Origin: Paraescarpia echinospica
Lineage: Eukaryota; Annelida; Polychaeta; Sabellida; Siboglinidae
NCBI GenBank assembly: GCA_020002185.1
Contig: CM034531.1
Coordinates: 78,163,845 to 78,227,844 of the forward strand
DNA: 64,000 nucleotides
Direction: 5' to 3'
Shown: piece after piece, positions 45,377-56,699 of the stretch
Layout: each line of letters begins with the position of its first letter
How positions within the stretch are numbered: the first letter of the stretch is position 1
The notes under the pieces: model-generated
Databases searched by the model: none
Told to the model about the DNA's origin: nothing
What the model saw: only the letters and a program-made list of their open reading frames with translations
Made by a program: the position numbers and the translations under genes

Positions 45377-47300
45377 GTAATCTCTACAAATATTTGGAAT
45401 ATCTTATATCGTGTGGTTTAGTATAATATACTCAAATTAGGAGAATAATATTAATATGGGAACACTGTGCACGCCAGGGCATAGATGATTGCATTTGAAA
45501 AACAACGTATATTATCGTATAATGTTCTTCAACACATCACACGTGCTCAACTTTCAGGGAATATTGGCACTACATCAATATGTGGCTAAGGACCTGTCTG
45601 AACGATGTGAGACAACACCAGCAGATCAGTTTTGTGTGGACTGTGATCTCAGTACGTATATTAACTTAAATAATATATAATTAAGTACTTTCAGTATTGT
45701 GGTACCTATATTAGACTAATTTTGGGGTGATAATGTATTAAGTGTCATGTACACAAGTTTAAAAATGTTAAAACCCAAATGCTCAAATTTATTAGAGATG
45801 TGTATTTACCCTGTGGTGGTCAACTTATAATGAATTCACAATAATTGTTAAACATAGACATCATAATTTCTATGAGTTTAGAAAATGTTGTCATTTTCCG
45901 TGTGTCTGCTTCTACAAAATAGAATTAAATGTCGCTTAGTAATTATTTTCAGGTTTATAGGTTCATATGATGGGAACAACATACATGTGCAGATGTGGCA
46001 CCACCTATTCATAACAACCAATTATCCAAAATGTAATCTTGTTCTGCTGTTTAGGGTATTGTGATGTCTGCTTTTTCAAGACTCATTTAAAAGGCAAGCT
46101 GCGGCAACACACCAGGACAAGTCATGCTGGAAATGGTATGAATTTTATTTGTTATGGTGTCCAATTGCTTATTGTGAACATGCCATATGTTCACATAGAT
46201 GTAGATGTATTGCAGTATTTCATGAATACAGTAGTTTGTCCAAAATATATAATGAACCTAACTTATTGTAAAAACACTAACATTTCATGAAACTTGAATG
46301 ACCACTACTCCTGAAATTGGTGAATGTTAAAATTTGTGAATTTTTTGAAATCAATTGTTCTTCAGTAAAAGTATTATAAACATAATATGAAGCACTGTCC
46401 TGTCATGTTTATATTACAGCTCCTGTCCTGTCACTGCCAGAACAGTCTACCATAGCCCAGATCCTGTGTGACTGCCAGGTGGCAGATCAGCTTTCGTCCA
46501 CTGCGTCCAACTCACAGGTGGCAGATCAGCTTCCGTTAACTGCGACCAACTCTCAGGTGGCAGATCAGCTTCCGTTAACTGCGACCAACTCTCAGGTGGC
46601 AGATCAGCTTCTGTCTACTGGGTCCAACTCTCGGGTGGCAGATCAGCTTCCGTTAACTGCGACCAACTCTCAGGTGGCAGATCAGCTTCTGTCCACCGGG
46701 TCCAACTCTCGGGTGGCAGATCAGCTTTAGTCCACTGCGTCTAACTCTCGGGTGGCAGATCAGCTTCCGTTAACTGTGTCCAACTCTCAGGTGGCAGATC
46801 AGCTTCCGTTAACTGTGTCCAACTCTCAGGTGGCAGATCAGCTTCTGTCCACTGGGTCCAACTCTCGGGTGGCAGATCAGCTTCTGTCTACTGCGTCTAA
46901 CTCTCGGGTGGCTGATCAGCGTTCGTCCACTGCGTCCAACTCTCAGGTGGCAGATCAGCTTCTGTCCACTGGGTCCAACTCTCGGGTGGCAGATCAGCTT
47001 TCGTCCACTGCGTCCAACTCTCAGGTGGCAGATCAGCTTCCGTCCTTTGAGAACAGTAAATCTGCTCGGCTGAAGAAACTACAGAAATGTGCAGATAAAC
47101 TGTTGTCTTCAGAAGAACAAGATATGGGTGTCACCTATAAGATCACTGTTCAAGATGACTCGGGCAGAGTGCCATTGTTCTCTCTGCTGCGAGGAATTAA
47201 CTCTGGGTCATCCACGCCTAGGTGTCTACAGTCTGCAACAACATCTAATGACCCAACAACATCAACAGAATTTCATACACATTCGGAATATCTCCAGTGA
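45272..47300 (+). CDS. B-box-like zinc-binding protein with 13-residue repeats (gene span)
   Basis: Four exons (45272-45376, 45558-45651, 46055-46135, 46420-47300) join in phase. The N-terminal 90 residues form two B-box-like modules: C3, C15, C23, C26, H31, H39, then C50, C59, C62, C67, C70, H75, H83. The second lacks only the C-x2-H second ligand of a canonical B-box. After a linker (LPEQSTIAQILCDCQ) come 14 repeats of VADQLSSTASNSQ type and a tail (ARLKKLQKCADKLLSSEEQD, ITVQDDSGRVPLFSLLRG). Repeat 7 has TAG for a Ser codon (46728-46730), so this sequence would give 194 residues. B-boxes mediate protein interaction; the partner is unknown. It could be a live short protein, a polymorphic null allele or a recent pseudogene. 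Confidence 0.65.
45558..45651 (+). CDS. B-box-like gene, exon 2
   Basis: Acceptor caactttcag, donor A then GTACGT. Encodes GILALHQYVAKDLSERCETT and PADQFCVDCDL, the end of module 1 and the start of module 2. Confidence 0.65.
46055..46135 (+). CDS. B-box-like gene, exon 3
   Basis: Acceptor ctgctgtttag, donor G then GTATGA. Encodes YCDVCFFKTHLKGKLRQHTR and TSHAGN, completing the second zinc module. Confidence 0.65.
46420..47300 (+). CDS. B-box-like gene, exon 4 with repeat array and premature TAG
   Basis: Acceptor tttatattacag. In phase with exon 3 (G + CT). Contains the 39-bp array and, beyond the TAG at 46728-46730, the same frame stays open for 189 further codons to a TGA at 47298-47300. 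This retained openness means the nonsense change is young or tolerated. Confidence 0.65.
46479..47050 (+). repeat. 39-bp coding minisatellite, 14 full units
   Basis: Each unit encodes 13 residues (VADQL then SSTAS, PLTAT, PLTVS or LSTGS, then NSQ/NSR). Variants alternate in small higher-order patterns, for example PLTATNSQ next to LSTGSNSR. A partial unit with PSFENS closes the array. Confidence 0.95.
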
Positions 47301-47703
47301 CGATGCGGCTGCAGTTTTGGAAGCATAGAAGGAGATACGATTGATTGACAAAAGAACCGTCATGATGTTGAAGAATATTATCTTTCGATTAATTATCTTT
47401 TATAGATCTGTGGATTATAATTCTTTATAAGGTATCTTCAAGTTGATTTTCGTACTGTTGGTAGTTATGCATACTTATGTATAATCTGCCATGTATAATC
47501 TACCATATGGTATATGTATAATGTTCATGTATAATCTACCATATTGGTAGATGATCTTTCGCATTATAAGAATGATTTTGTGTGGCAGTGCTGTATGATT
47601 GAAATGTTTCTGAACATATTACACCATCAACCCATCTTCACTGAAAAACCGTATAACATACATATAAATCTTTACATTTTTTTTTATTTCAGATTAGTGT
47701 GAG

Positions 47704-48269
47704 TCCGGCAAAGGCAAGAGTACAATACGCGACGCACCACAGTATCTGACAGTCCTGATGTCGTACATATATTTTCTGATTATGCTGTTATCGATCAGGA
47801 AGGGAAGACCTTCAAGGTCGGGACAGTCCAAAGGATTGTACTTTCTGGTCAGCATGAAGCCAAAGACTATAGGCTGCCCGTTCCCTACAACCATGAGAAT
47901 AAGGACAGGCTGACAGTATATATCTGCTTCCATACTCTAGAACAGTCAGGAGATGATGGTAATAGCTACAGCCCTTGATGTACAGTGTCATCTATCCCAT
48001 TCAAGAACATCTTCATCCACACTAACCTATCTTAAGAGGGACAACATCTGATGTTAAGGAAGGAAGAAGTAGATATTCTATCAACAGAAAGTGCCAAGCT
48101 ACTGGTACCCAATAAGAAAAAGACAAGACAGAACAAACAAAGACTACAACAGAATCAGTTCACTGCAGATGATGGCAGATTGCGAGAACAAATAAATGCA
48201 ACAGAGAATGACACTGACATGAGGAGATCAAAGCGAGTGCGCACTGTGATTTCCAGTATCTTCTCTTAA
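47704..48269 (+). pseudogene. Coding-like blocks after the B-box-like gene, frames not continuous
   Basis: About 47704-47970 encodes VVHIFSDYAVIDQEGKTFKV, GTVQRIVLSGQHEAKDYRLP and NHENKDRLTVYICFHTLEQS before a stop. 48051-48269 encodes KEEVDILSTESAKLLVPNKK, then KTRQNKQRLQQNQFTADDGR and a basic end (RRSKRVRTVISSIFS). The two lie in different frames with stops between. The tttcag at 47687-47692 does not give a usable phase, so an alternative acceptor at 47703 or a frameshift is needed. They may be further exons of the B-box-like gene or part of a domesticated transposon gene. Confidence 0.45.
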
Positions 48270-48709
48270 AATACTGTAAATCATTTCCTGTCTGTGAAAG
48301 TAGTGAGAGACTTCTATTAATATGTGAAGCCAAGACTGCTAGATTCGTTCTATAATTCTAGCTTAATGCAACAATAAAGCTCTTGCATTTGTAGACAGTC
48401 CGGGTACAGGCAAAACAATCCCATTGTTATTGATACCGTGCAATCCGGCAATTGTAATTACATGAACATGTACTTTCATTATGTCTTCTTCACATTTTCG
48501 AGGTAATATTTGTTGACAAGTGGTTTTTTGATTGTACGTAGTTTTTGTTCCCATGTACATGTAGTACTATAGTGTTTGTGTCCATGTGCATGTATAGTGC
48601 CATAGTGTTTGTTTGACTTTACCTACAATGCCATGATCTTCAATCATTTGGTATCGCCTGAAATGGTATATCAGGATATTAGTTTGTAGTAGTTCTAGTC
48701 TTATCGTAA

Positions 48710-49486
48710 CATGATCATGTTTGCCATTCTGTATCATGATCATACTTGCCATTCTGAATCATGATCATGTTTGCCATTCTGTATCATGATCATACTTGCC
48801 ATTCTGAATCATGATCATGCTTGCCATTCTGTATCATGATCATGCTTGCCATTCTGAATCATGATCATGCTTGCCATTCTGAATCATGATCATGCTTGCC
48901 ATTCTGAATCATGATCATGCTTGCCATTCTGAATCATGATCATGCTTGCCATTCTGTATCATGATCATGCTTGCCATTCTGAATCATGATCATGCTTGCC
49001 ATTCTGAATCATAATCATGCTTGCCATTCTGTATCATGATCATGCTTGCCATTCTGAATCATAATCATGCTTGCCATTCTGTATCATGATCATGCTTGCC
49101 ATTCTGTATCATGATCATGCTTGCCATTCTGAATCATGATCATGCTTGCCATTCTGTATCATGATCATGCTTGCCATTCTGTATCATGATCATGCTTGCC
49201 ATTCTGAATCATGATCATGCTTGCCATTCTGTATCATGATCATGCTTGCCATTCTGAATCATGATCATGCTTGCCATTCTGAATCATGATCATGCTTGCC
49301 ATTCTGAATCATGATCATGCTTGCCATTCTGAATCATGATCATGCTTGCCATTCTGAATCATGATCATGCTTGCCATTCTGTATCATGATCATGCTTGCC
49401 ATTCTGAATCATGATCATGCTTGCCATTCTGAATCATGATCATGCTTGCCATTCTGAATCATGATTATGCTTGCCATTCTGTATCA
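48710..49486. repeat. 25-bp tandem repeat, about 31 copies
   Basis: The unit consists of atcatgatcatg, cttgccattct and ga or gt before the next atc. Two variants, gaatc and gtatc, are interspersed. Every unit includes the palindrome ATGATCAT, so single strands can form many small hairpins. Both edges fade into AT-rich DNA. Confidence 0.97.
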
Positions 49487-49489
49487 ATT

Positions 49490-50700
49490 GTATAGGTTAA
49501 CTGTGAGACGTTTGAGAAATGTTGCATGGCGTATGCTACACTGTTAATTGTGCTGGCTTTGTAGATATGGTGCTGCAATCTCAGATTTTACAGTACTCTT
49601 TCATAGTAGTTACATATCGAGTCTTTGAAATGTCTGCATGTTTGTATAGTCTTGGTTTCATTTTGATTCAGTATTGTGCTACAAATGTGTTGGATTGATT
49701 AGATCCAAATTAGTATACAATACAACTCGGGCATTGTGTACGTGTTAAGGTTCATGACTAGTGCCATAGAATGCAATATGTGTTAGCATTTGATTTGGTA
49801 TTCATGTTGAGTAGAAACATGAAAATAATTAACATTGACAGTAGTCAGATTTTTCAGTATTTTGACTTTGTGAAGTAACACTATGTATAGGTTGTAATCA
49901 AATGCCAAGTCAAGATATTTTTAGTACAGTATTTGCTTCGCATGCATTCAATAACATGCTATCATAATTCTCAACTCAGAACTGGACATAACTAAGAGAT
50001 GTACATATTAAAACAGTGATTCATGTGAATTAGCATTAATGGCTTTGCTGAATTATTTGTCATTAAATTGTAAGCACCGCACCTACACCAGGAAATCTAA
50101 CGTTAGCAGAAACAACATTAATCTGTTAAACGTCATTTTCACTGACACCAAAATATATTTCATCCTCGTATGCAACGGTCTCGGTAACTGAAGATACATC
50201 GCTCTCAGCCCGTCGGCCGCCATTTTATGTATTGCTTACACGACGCGGAGCCGCGCGGGTCGGCTGTCAATGAGTCCGGGCGGTCCAGGCTGGCGGCTGT
50301 GTTCCACTAATGACGTCACATAGTCCAACGCCGCTGTCACGCTGCAGTTTCCGTAAGATGACAAATTCTTTGTATGTTGTACACTCATATGCGACTCATA
50401 AACATACTTTCTATAACATCGTTTGAAAGTGCATACATCATTTATTAAGGAATACAGCACATTTTATCTCGGGGTATGCTCTTTAATGTAACGTAGTACT
50501 GGTTTACTAGCTCATACAGTGTAGTTTGTGGCTGAATCAAGAGATCGGAATTTGCAAGGTCCTCACGAAGAATGTCTATATTAATGTCATGTATCGATCG
50601 GAAAGTAATAAATTGTTGTGCTGGTCTTCACTCGACTTTGGGACACAGATCAATAATTGCAGTATGATGATCTGATAATTACAGTGATTGCACACCTACT
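49490..50700. other. AT-rich stretch, no gene seen
   Basis: No supported exon. A CG-richer patch lies at 50200-50300. Confidence 0.4.
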
Positions 50701-50789
50701 TTTATTAATAACAAAATAGCCATGCCATGCATTTTTGGAAAGCTTATTGTCTCCCAGTCAAAGGGGGATACAATATTGAGCTGTTACAT

Positions 50790-51590
50790 TGTATAGTAAG
50801 TGTGGGGCTAAGGTCAAACAAGGTCACCATGAAATGACGAATATCCGAACTTTTGCAATACCGCGAACGTCCTTAGTTACAATAATTCTGTATCGACTTC
50901 ATTTCTATGGACATGTTACCTACATCGCGAAAGAACAATTTCTTCCAGTCAAAATGAGTTATGACTTGGAGGTGTATATTGATGGAGTTTGTGTGGAGCG
51001 GCCACCAAACAGTGTCACCGTCAAACGATACACGTTCAAAATTGCACCACCCCGCAAACGTTGTACAATACCAATGGTGGCTTATAGCCTATCTACGTTA
51101 CCTACTTACTCAATGCCATGTGATATACATTTTGAAAGCTTACTGTCTCCCCGTAAATACAGGATACCACGGGGAGCTATCAAGTGGTGCAGTAAGTGTG
51201 GGGTGAAGGTCAAGCAAATGACGAGTGTTCAAAACTGCGCCATTCCTCAAACGTTGTACAATTATTACAATGTTTGCATAATTAAATTATCTACTTTGTC
51301 TACCCACACTGGGCCATGTTATATACCTATGCGTATTGTATCACCGCCAAAATGATTGGCATGCAATTTTAAAGTGGTGATCTAACTGTGGAGTGAAGGT
51401 TGAACAAGTTCATTACCAAAAGAAGCATTTTCGAAATTGTGCCATTCCGCAGATTGTATGTGATGTTATACTTCTACGGGATTTTGAGAAAATATATGTT
51501 GGTGGATGCCACCGTCAATTTTGAAATTGATTGTCATTTTGAGGGTCACAAACTCAGTCTTGTGTCAAAATATTTGTATTAATTAACTGA
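50790..51590 (+). repeat. Approximately 190-bp satellite units, forward array
   Basis: Diverged units recognisable by gtgtggggctaaggtcaaac (50799), gtgtggagcggccaccaaac (50987), gtgtggggtgaaggtcaagc (51193) and ctgtggagtgaaggttgaac (51388), each followed by a cgaacgttgtacaat-like phrase. The long open frame at 50789-51355 crosses units and is probably accidental. Confidence 0.75.
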
Positions 51591-51599
51591 TATGTTCTT

Positions 51600-52560
51600 G
51601 TGCTAATGGAAGCCTCTTCACGTCCTATGTCCACCCCCAGCCATCTGGTGTGGGCGTCTGCTGATGAACCAGTTGACTGATCAACCAAATAAAAGCTTGT
51701 CACGCTGTGCGCTCTGAATACTGCTAAAGAGCATCCGGAGTTATTGGAATATCTTAGTGATATTATTCCTTTGACAGAATATCTTTCTCATTGCCTCGAT
51801 AATGGATACCACGCAAGCTGCAATTCTATTTACAGAGGGCAATGGTGATGCGTTCCAGGAGTTGAAGTGTCGCGAATCCAGATCCAAATAGATATGTGAA
51901 TGCTGTGGTTCCTTCGTGGTATGAAATTTGGGTTTCCCATGTTATTGACAACTGGCCATGACGTAGACAGGTCTTTTCCCAGAGCATGATGGATGCCGTT
52001 GCCATTAAGATGAATAACGTTATTGCCTGTCTCAAAGCCTATCCAAATTTATGCAGGTGGATATAAACTTGACAAGCTAATAACTCCTAACGATCGGAAA
52101 CACATTGCGAATCTTGCATGGCTTTGATACCTTTTCCACAAAGCATTTTGAACAAGGATCAACCTTTGCGTGGCAGGTTCTTCATGGTCACACTGGGTGT
52201 AGCGTGTCGTAGTTGCACCTAGTGACGACAGCTGAGGTGTTTGAAGTGCCAAACACTTCCTTTCAACCTATGTAGAAGTGCTTTGCAACCTTAATGAAAA
52301 GAAATACAAATAGCTACTGTATGTTGGTAACATTGCGATGGATATATTTTCAGTTTATTGGCACCTTGTTGTCCCATGTTACTTTCCTCAGGATCCCGTT
52401 ACTACCCTTCTGTCTTGTGTATTATTTGATCTTACTGGCAAGGTACGTGGTATCCCGGTCGACGCCAATATTGTTGGTGTGAAATATGTGCTTCATGATG
52501 TGCGGAACAATAAAAATGTCTGCATACTCATCAAACGTGATGATGTTGGTTGATGCATCT
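51600..52560 (+). pseudogene. Degenerate coding-like core between the satellite arrays
   Basis: Short plus-strand stretches look coding (ALNTAKEHPELLEYLSDIIP, TEYLSHCLDNGYHASCNSI, KLDKLITPNDRKHIANLAWL), with many stops between. An ATG-led frame 52338-52553 reads MDIFSVYWHLVVPCYFPQDP and LFDLTGKVRGIPVDANIVGV. Probably a transposon-derived gene relic; the family is not recognised. Confidence 0.35.
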
Positions 52561-52569
52561 TTAGACAGT

Positions 52570-53480
52570 TATCTTAAACCTTAATTTTCAACCTTCACTC
52601 CTCAATTAAACCACCATTTTACAACTCTGTGCCATGCCTCAATATATGAAGGAGATACAGCACACATAGGTGCATAACATGGCCTAGTGTAGGTAGACAA
52701 AGTAGATATACAAACATCGTAATTGCACAACGTCTGCGGAATAGCGTAGTTTTGAACATTCATCATTTGGTGGTGTCCTTGCTTGATCTTCACTCCATAC
52801 TTAGTGCACCACTTGATAGCTCCCCGTGTATCCCGTATTTACAGGGAGATAGTAGGCTTTCCAAAGGTATATGGCGTGGTCATGAGTATATAGGTAACGT
52901 ATATAAGCCATCATTGGTTTTGTATAACGTTTACAGGATGGCGTAATTTCGAACATTTATTACTTGATGGTGATACTGTTTGATCGTCGCTCCACACAAA
53001 GTCCATCAACTGACACCTCCAAGCCATATCATATTTTGACGGGAAGAAAGTGTTTTTTCACGATGTAAATAATATGTCCATAGAAGTGAAGTCAATACAG
53101 AGTTATTGTAACTTGATGATGTTTGCGGTATTGCAGAAGTTAGAATATTCATAATTTCACAGTGACCTTGTTTGGCCTTAGCTCAACTCTTACTACACCG
53201 GGTAACAGCTCCATGTCGTATCTCATGTTGACGGGGAGACAATATGCTTTCCAAAAATACATGACATGCCCATTTTGTTGTTAAATAAAATATATATGCA
53301 ACCATTGTAATTTTAAGACGGAACCGCACAATTTCGAAAATTTATCATTTGACGGTGACCTTGTTTCACCTTGGTGTCACGCTTACTGCAACAATTGGCA
53401 GTTCTAAGACAGGCCTCGTTGTGATGGGGATATCTTTATGCTTTCGAATTATATACCATTTGTGCGTTTGCACGTACGGG
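52570..53480 (-). repeat. Approximately 190-bp satellite units, inverted array
   Basis: The complement of the units at 50790-51590 recurs at about 52590, 52780, 52990, 53165 and 53350 (phrases such as gtgaccttgtttggccttag and cttgatcttcactccatac). The two arrays face each other around 51600-52560. Confidence 0.7.
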
Positions 53481-53955
53481 GAGGGGGCATTTAAGGGTGA
53501 TGTACCGCCATTCCTGTCTGTCAGTGGCTTCGATGAGGAGCTCTGGCACAGAGGTGGCCGTCCATTCCATAACATTGTCCATCCAGCTCTTCCTATGACG
53601 TCCACGGCGACGTCTTCCCTCTAGGGTGCCCTCCGTGATCGTCTTTGGGAGGCTACATTGACGTGTTACGTGTCCAAACCATGTCAGTATCCTTCACTTG
53701 ACAGTTGCCAGTAGATGTTCTTGTGTGGGCCCATCGGGATGTGACTTTTCTCCGCACATTCTCATTGGTCTTATACACCATGTAGGAGATGTGGAGGATC
53801 TTCCTCAAGCATTTGGTCTCGAATGCTTTGATCTTTTTCTCATCCTTAGCAAGGAGTGTCCACGTCTCACACCCGTGCACAAAGATGGATAGTACAAGTG
53901 TGCCTACCGCTCGCCCATTGAGGAGATACACCCGAAAAGAAAACACGAACATTTC
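53480..53955 (-). mobile_element. LINE 3'-end fragment
   Basis: Minus-strand frames: VGTLVLSIFVHGCETWTLLA, KDEKKIKAFETKCLRKILHI and VYKTNENVRRKV, the conserved YG.E.WTL ... F...CLR.IL blocks. Frame breaks follow, and the last coding part near 53500-53600 matches 17055-17200. Confidence 0.8.
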
Positions 53956-54640
53956 TCATGTTGGGTATAAGTATCGTATGTTGTCGATGTTTCTCACAGT
54001 TTTTTTCCCAACATTAGCCGACGATTACTGAACCAGATCATTTTGCTGAGACGGGTACGCTAATGTAAATTATATGTATAAATTGTAGGTGATCTTCACA
54101 TTTCATGGAACAGGTTCGCCTGTGTGGCAATAACATGTCGCATTACTGCAATAACTCTGAATGTTTTGGCGGTCTAGATAAAATTATAGTGCAGCAAGAT
54201 GCAAATCGTTGATCTTGGGAATGGTAAAATTTGTGTTATTTCTCTTCGTCTTTTCGTAATTAATAACATCTTCGAAAATTAGTATTTCTTAGCATTATGT
54301 ATATGGGGAAAATAGTTGGGCAACTATATTTCTAGATCTCATACATATAAGTAAACACGTAACGTACAATTTCGTACGGTCCACAAATGTATTTTTGAAC
54401 ATTAAAAGGTGGCTAAAATTCCGCAAAGCAGTGTCATTCAACGCAGAAATTATTTGGAAAGTTTTAATTTCGCGAAAATATGTAACTTCCCACGTCGTCC
54501 CTCGCTGTCCCACCCTGAACCTAGCTATCACACTCTGAACCGTGCTGTCCCCTTTGCCCAGCATTTCCGGTACTTGACACAGCGCGTAGTCACCTGAGGC
54601 CAAAGTGTGCCCGGCTCTAGTGCTCCTCGGTCGCGTATCA

Positions 54641-54770
54641 ATGCGCTACCGCTGTCGTCGTCTGCAAATCGCCAAGTGCTTCATGGAACAGGAGACGCAC
54701 AACTCGGGGGCTACGTCCTTCCCGGAGACGTTCTCCTACGACGAACGTAATGTGAAGGTCACGTTTGGAG
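54641..54770 (+). CDS. Type II membrane protein, exon 1
   Basis: Encodes the cytoplasmic segment ending ERNVKVTFG. Donor GGAG then GTCAGT. The upstream 150 bases are C-rich and may be 5' UTR. Confidence 0.5.
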
Positions 54771-55327
54771 GTCAGTCCATCTTTCGTTGTTCATGATGAT
54801 AGGAAGCTTCGGTTATAGTGTCCGTAGATTGACGAGGGTGTGATTCGGACGTGTGTGCGTTAGTAGCAACGATAGACGTCGTGTGCAGCCACGCGTGTCC
54901 GATGTTGTTGTGCAGCCACGCGTGTCGACGCGGAGGTGTGTGTTTGTGAGGCATCGCTGCCTCCACCCGAGGTCATCACATGCTTATGAAATTCGGACAC
55001 GGCTAGCGGAGTTATCAACCGTTGCATGAACATAGTCGCATAGTCATTTCTGTAAGTCTGGTCTGTGTAGTCGATTTATCACACGGTGTGTTCAGCTACT
55101 TCTCTCCACGGCTGACCAGAAACCAACTGTCCCTGATTTATGCCGGTTGCGGGTGAACAACGTGTGCATGTGTAATGTAATCATAAAACGTTTACCATGT
55201 GGTGAAGGACCTAAACCGTACACTTAATACATTTAAGGGCATTTGCTAACTTACGTTTTTCTGCAAAACATGACCCTGTATAAAATACGTAGTGTAATAT
55301 ACATACATATATATATATATATATATG

Positions 55328-55358
<31 letters not shown>

Positions 55359-56439
55359 CTGGGCAACAAAAAAACGCGAATATTTCAACATACGTTTTTG
55401 TCGCGATATTATGAACTTGAGAAACCTTTGCCAATACAGCACGAAGCAGCTATATATGAAGTCTCGATTGAGTGGAAAATTATGCTTCGGGCTCACGTGC
55501 TACCAACGGTCGAGCCCGTTTAGTTCCGGGCCAATGTACGCACGTGGGATGAATGCGTGTGCATCACGAACGTTGAGGGGTTTGTTCGTCAACTGGATAA
55601 GCAAAACACCCAAAACATATGGTATCAATGCTATCTTTGACAGCCACTTAAATGATCAGCCACGAACTGGACAACCTCGAGTGATCAATGCAAAATTAGA
55701 TCGTCGTAGTAATGCCATGTTCATCGCATTTGTCTGATGAAGCGGTTCCACAAGGCCCGTGAACCACCAGGAACATCATTGGGAAGCAACAGAGGCCTGT
55801 TAAACACTAATAATAATATAGCCGCCGCTGACTTGCCGATAAAATAAAATACAAAACAGGCACCTGACTAACCGGGCAGGACGGCGCAATGCACGTTCGT
55901 TCTGCGCAAAGTGTTCTACTTCATCGAAACTAGTAGCTACAGCATGCTGCGTTGACAAAAGTCCGGCGAGTTTATTCAAATTTATTTTGGAGTTCAGTAT
56001 AACATGAAAGGTAATAGCTTGTGCAACTATGCTCGGGCATTTGCGTATCTTGCATAGCCACAAGATTAGTGCATATTTCATTTGAACTGAACTTAAAACC
56101 TATTTTAACTTCGCGTAATCAATCGACATCGAGTACAAATAAAATAGACTTATTCACGTGCGCACAATGTAGTAATTAGTACAGGGAACTCCTGTGTTTG
56201 TCATTACAAACTGTCTACTCTGTATAGCGCATCACTGCTTAATGCCACTCGTCGTGAACTGTTGCTCTCCTCCGACGTCACACTGATTTGTTTGAGTTGT
56301 TGTTTTCAGACAACGAGAGTTCGTGGGCGGTTCTCGGCTGGCGGTCGGGGCTGCTCCTCCTCTTCTCCATTCTTGCTCTCATCGCCCTCGTCCTCGTCAT
56401 CATCCTCTACACCAAGACGGACGCCATCCTCGGAACAGA
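54641..56439 (+). CDS. Probable type II membrane protein, first two exons (gene span)
   Basis: Exons 54641-54770 and 56310-56439 join in phase. The start is the first ATG of the frame. The N-terminus (MRYRCRRLQIAKCFMEQETH) is basic and about 55 residues long up to WAVLGWRSG. A 20-residue hydrophobic segment LLLLFSILALIALVLVIILY follows, then TKTDAILGT. Basic residues before the membrane span and no cleavable signal predict a cytoplasmic N-terminus and extracellular C-terminus. Such layouts occur in M13 metalloendopeptidases, other ectoenzymes and glycosyltransferases, but nothing here decides between them. The remaining exons were not found up to 64000. Confidence 0.5.
55303..55365. repeat. 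(TA)n microsatellite
   Basis: TA run immediately before the Tc1-like relic. Confidence 0.9.
55360..55810 (+). mobile_element. Tc1-like DNA transposon relic
   Basis: Begins ctgggcaacaaaaaaacgcg directly after TA repeats (Tc1/mariner elements insert at TA). A broken plus-strand frame carries HLNDQPRTGQPRVINAKLDR, which resembles the linker between the two DNA-binding domains of Tc1 transposase (G.V.D.PR.GRPR). The catalytic domain and the right terminal repeat are absent. It sits within the intron of the type II membrane protein gene. Confidence 0.5.
56310..56439 (+). CDS. Type II membrane protein, exon 2 with membrane span
   Basis: Acceptor gttgttgttttcag with a good pyrimidine tract. It begins DNESSWAVLGWRSG, then the 20-residue hydrophobic helix, and leaves in phase 2 at GTATGT (56440). 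Confidence 0.55.
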
Positions 56440-56559
56440 GTATGTAGTCGGCTTGCTGGTGTATTCATTGTGCCACAGATGGATTCCTCTGTACTGTTAA
56501 CCCAACCCTCTCCAATAACTGAATTTCCTCCTCCGCCGCCTCCTCGCTTAATCTCTCCG

Positions 56560-56695
56560 TCCCCCCTCTCTGTGTATGTGTCTATCTGTCCGTCTGTCCG
56601 TATGTCCGTCTGTCTGTCAGTCTCTCTCTCTCCCCCTCTCTCTCCTTTTCTCTCCATCTCATTCTACCCCTCTCTCTCTCTCTCTCTCTGCTTAA
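56560..56695. repeat. (TCTG/TCTC)n tract
   Basis: Pyrimidine-rich repeat following the donor of the membrane-protein exon by about 120 bases. Confidence 0.85.
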
Positions 56696-56699
56696 ACAT

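Noticed and set aside
47694..47933. Minus-strand frame of 79 codons
   Set aside because: Antisense to a better-supported plus-strand coding block.
48710..49486. CRISPR-like array
   Set aside because: Units are contiguous with no unique spacers, and the DNA is animal; this is an ordinary minisatellite.
50789..51355. A 188-codon open frame
   Set aside because: It crosses several units of a diverged satellite that recurs inverted at 52.6-53.5 kb; the openness is probably accidental.
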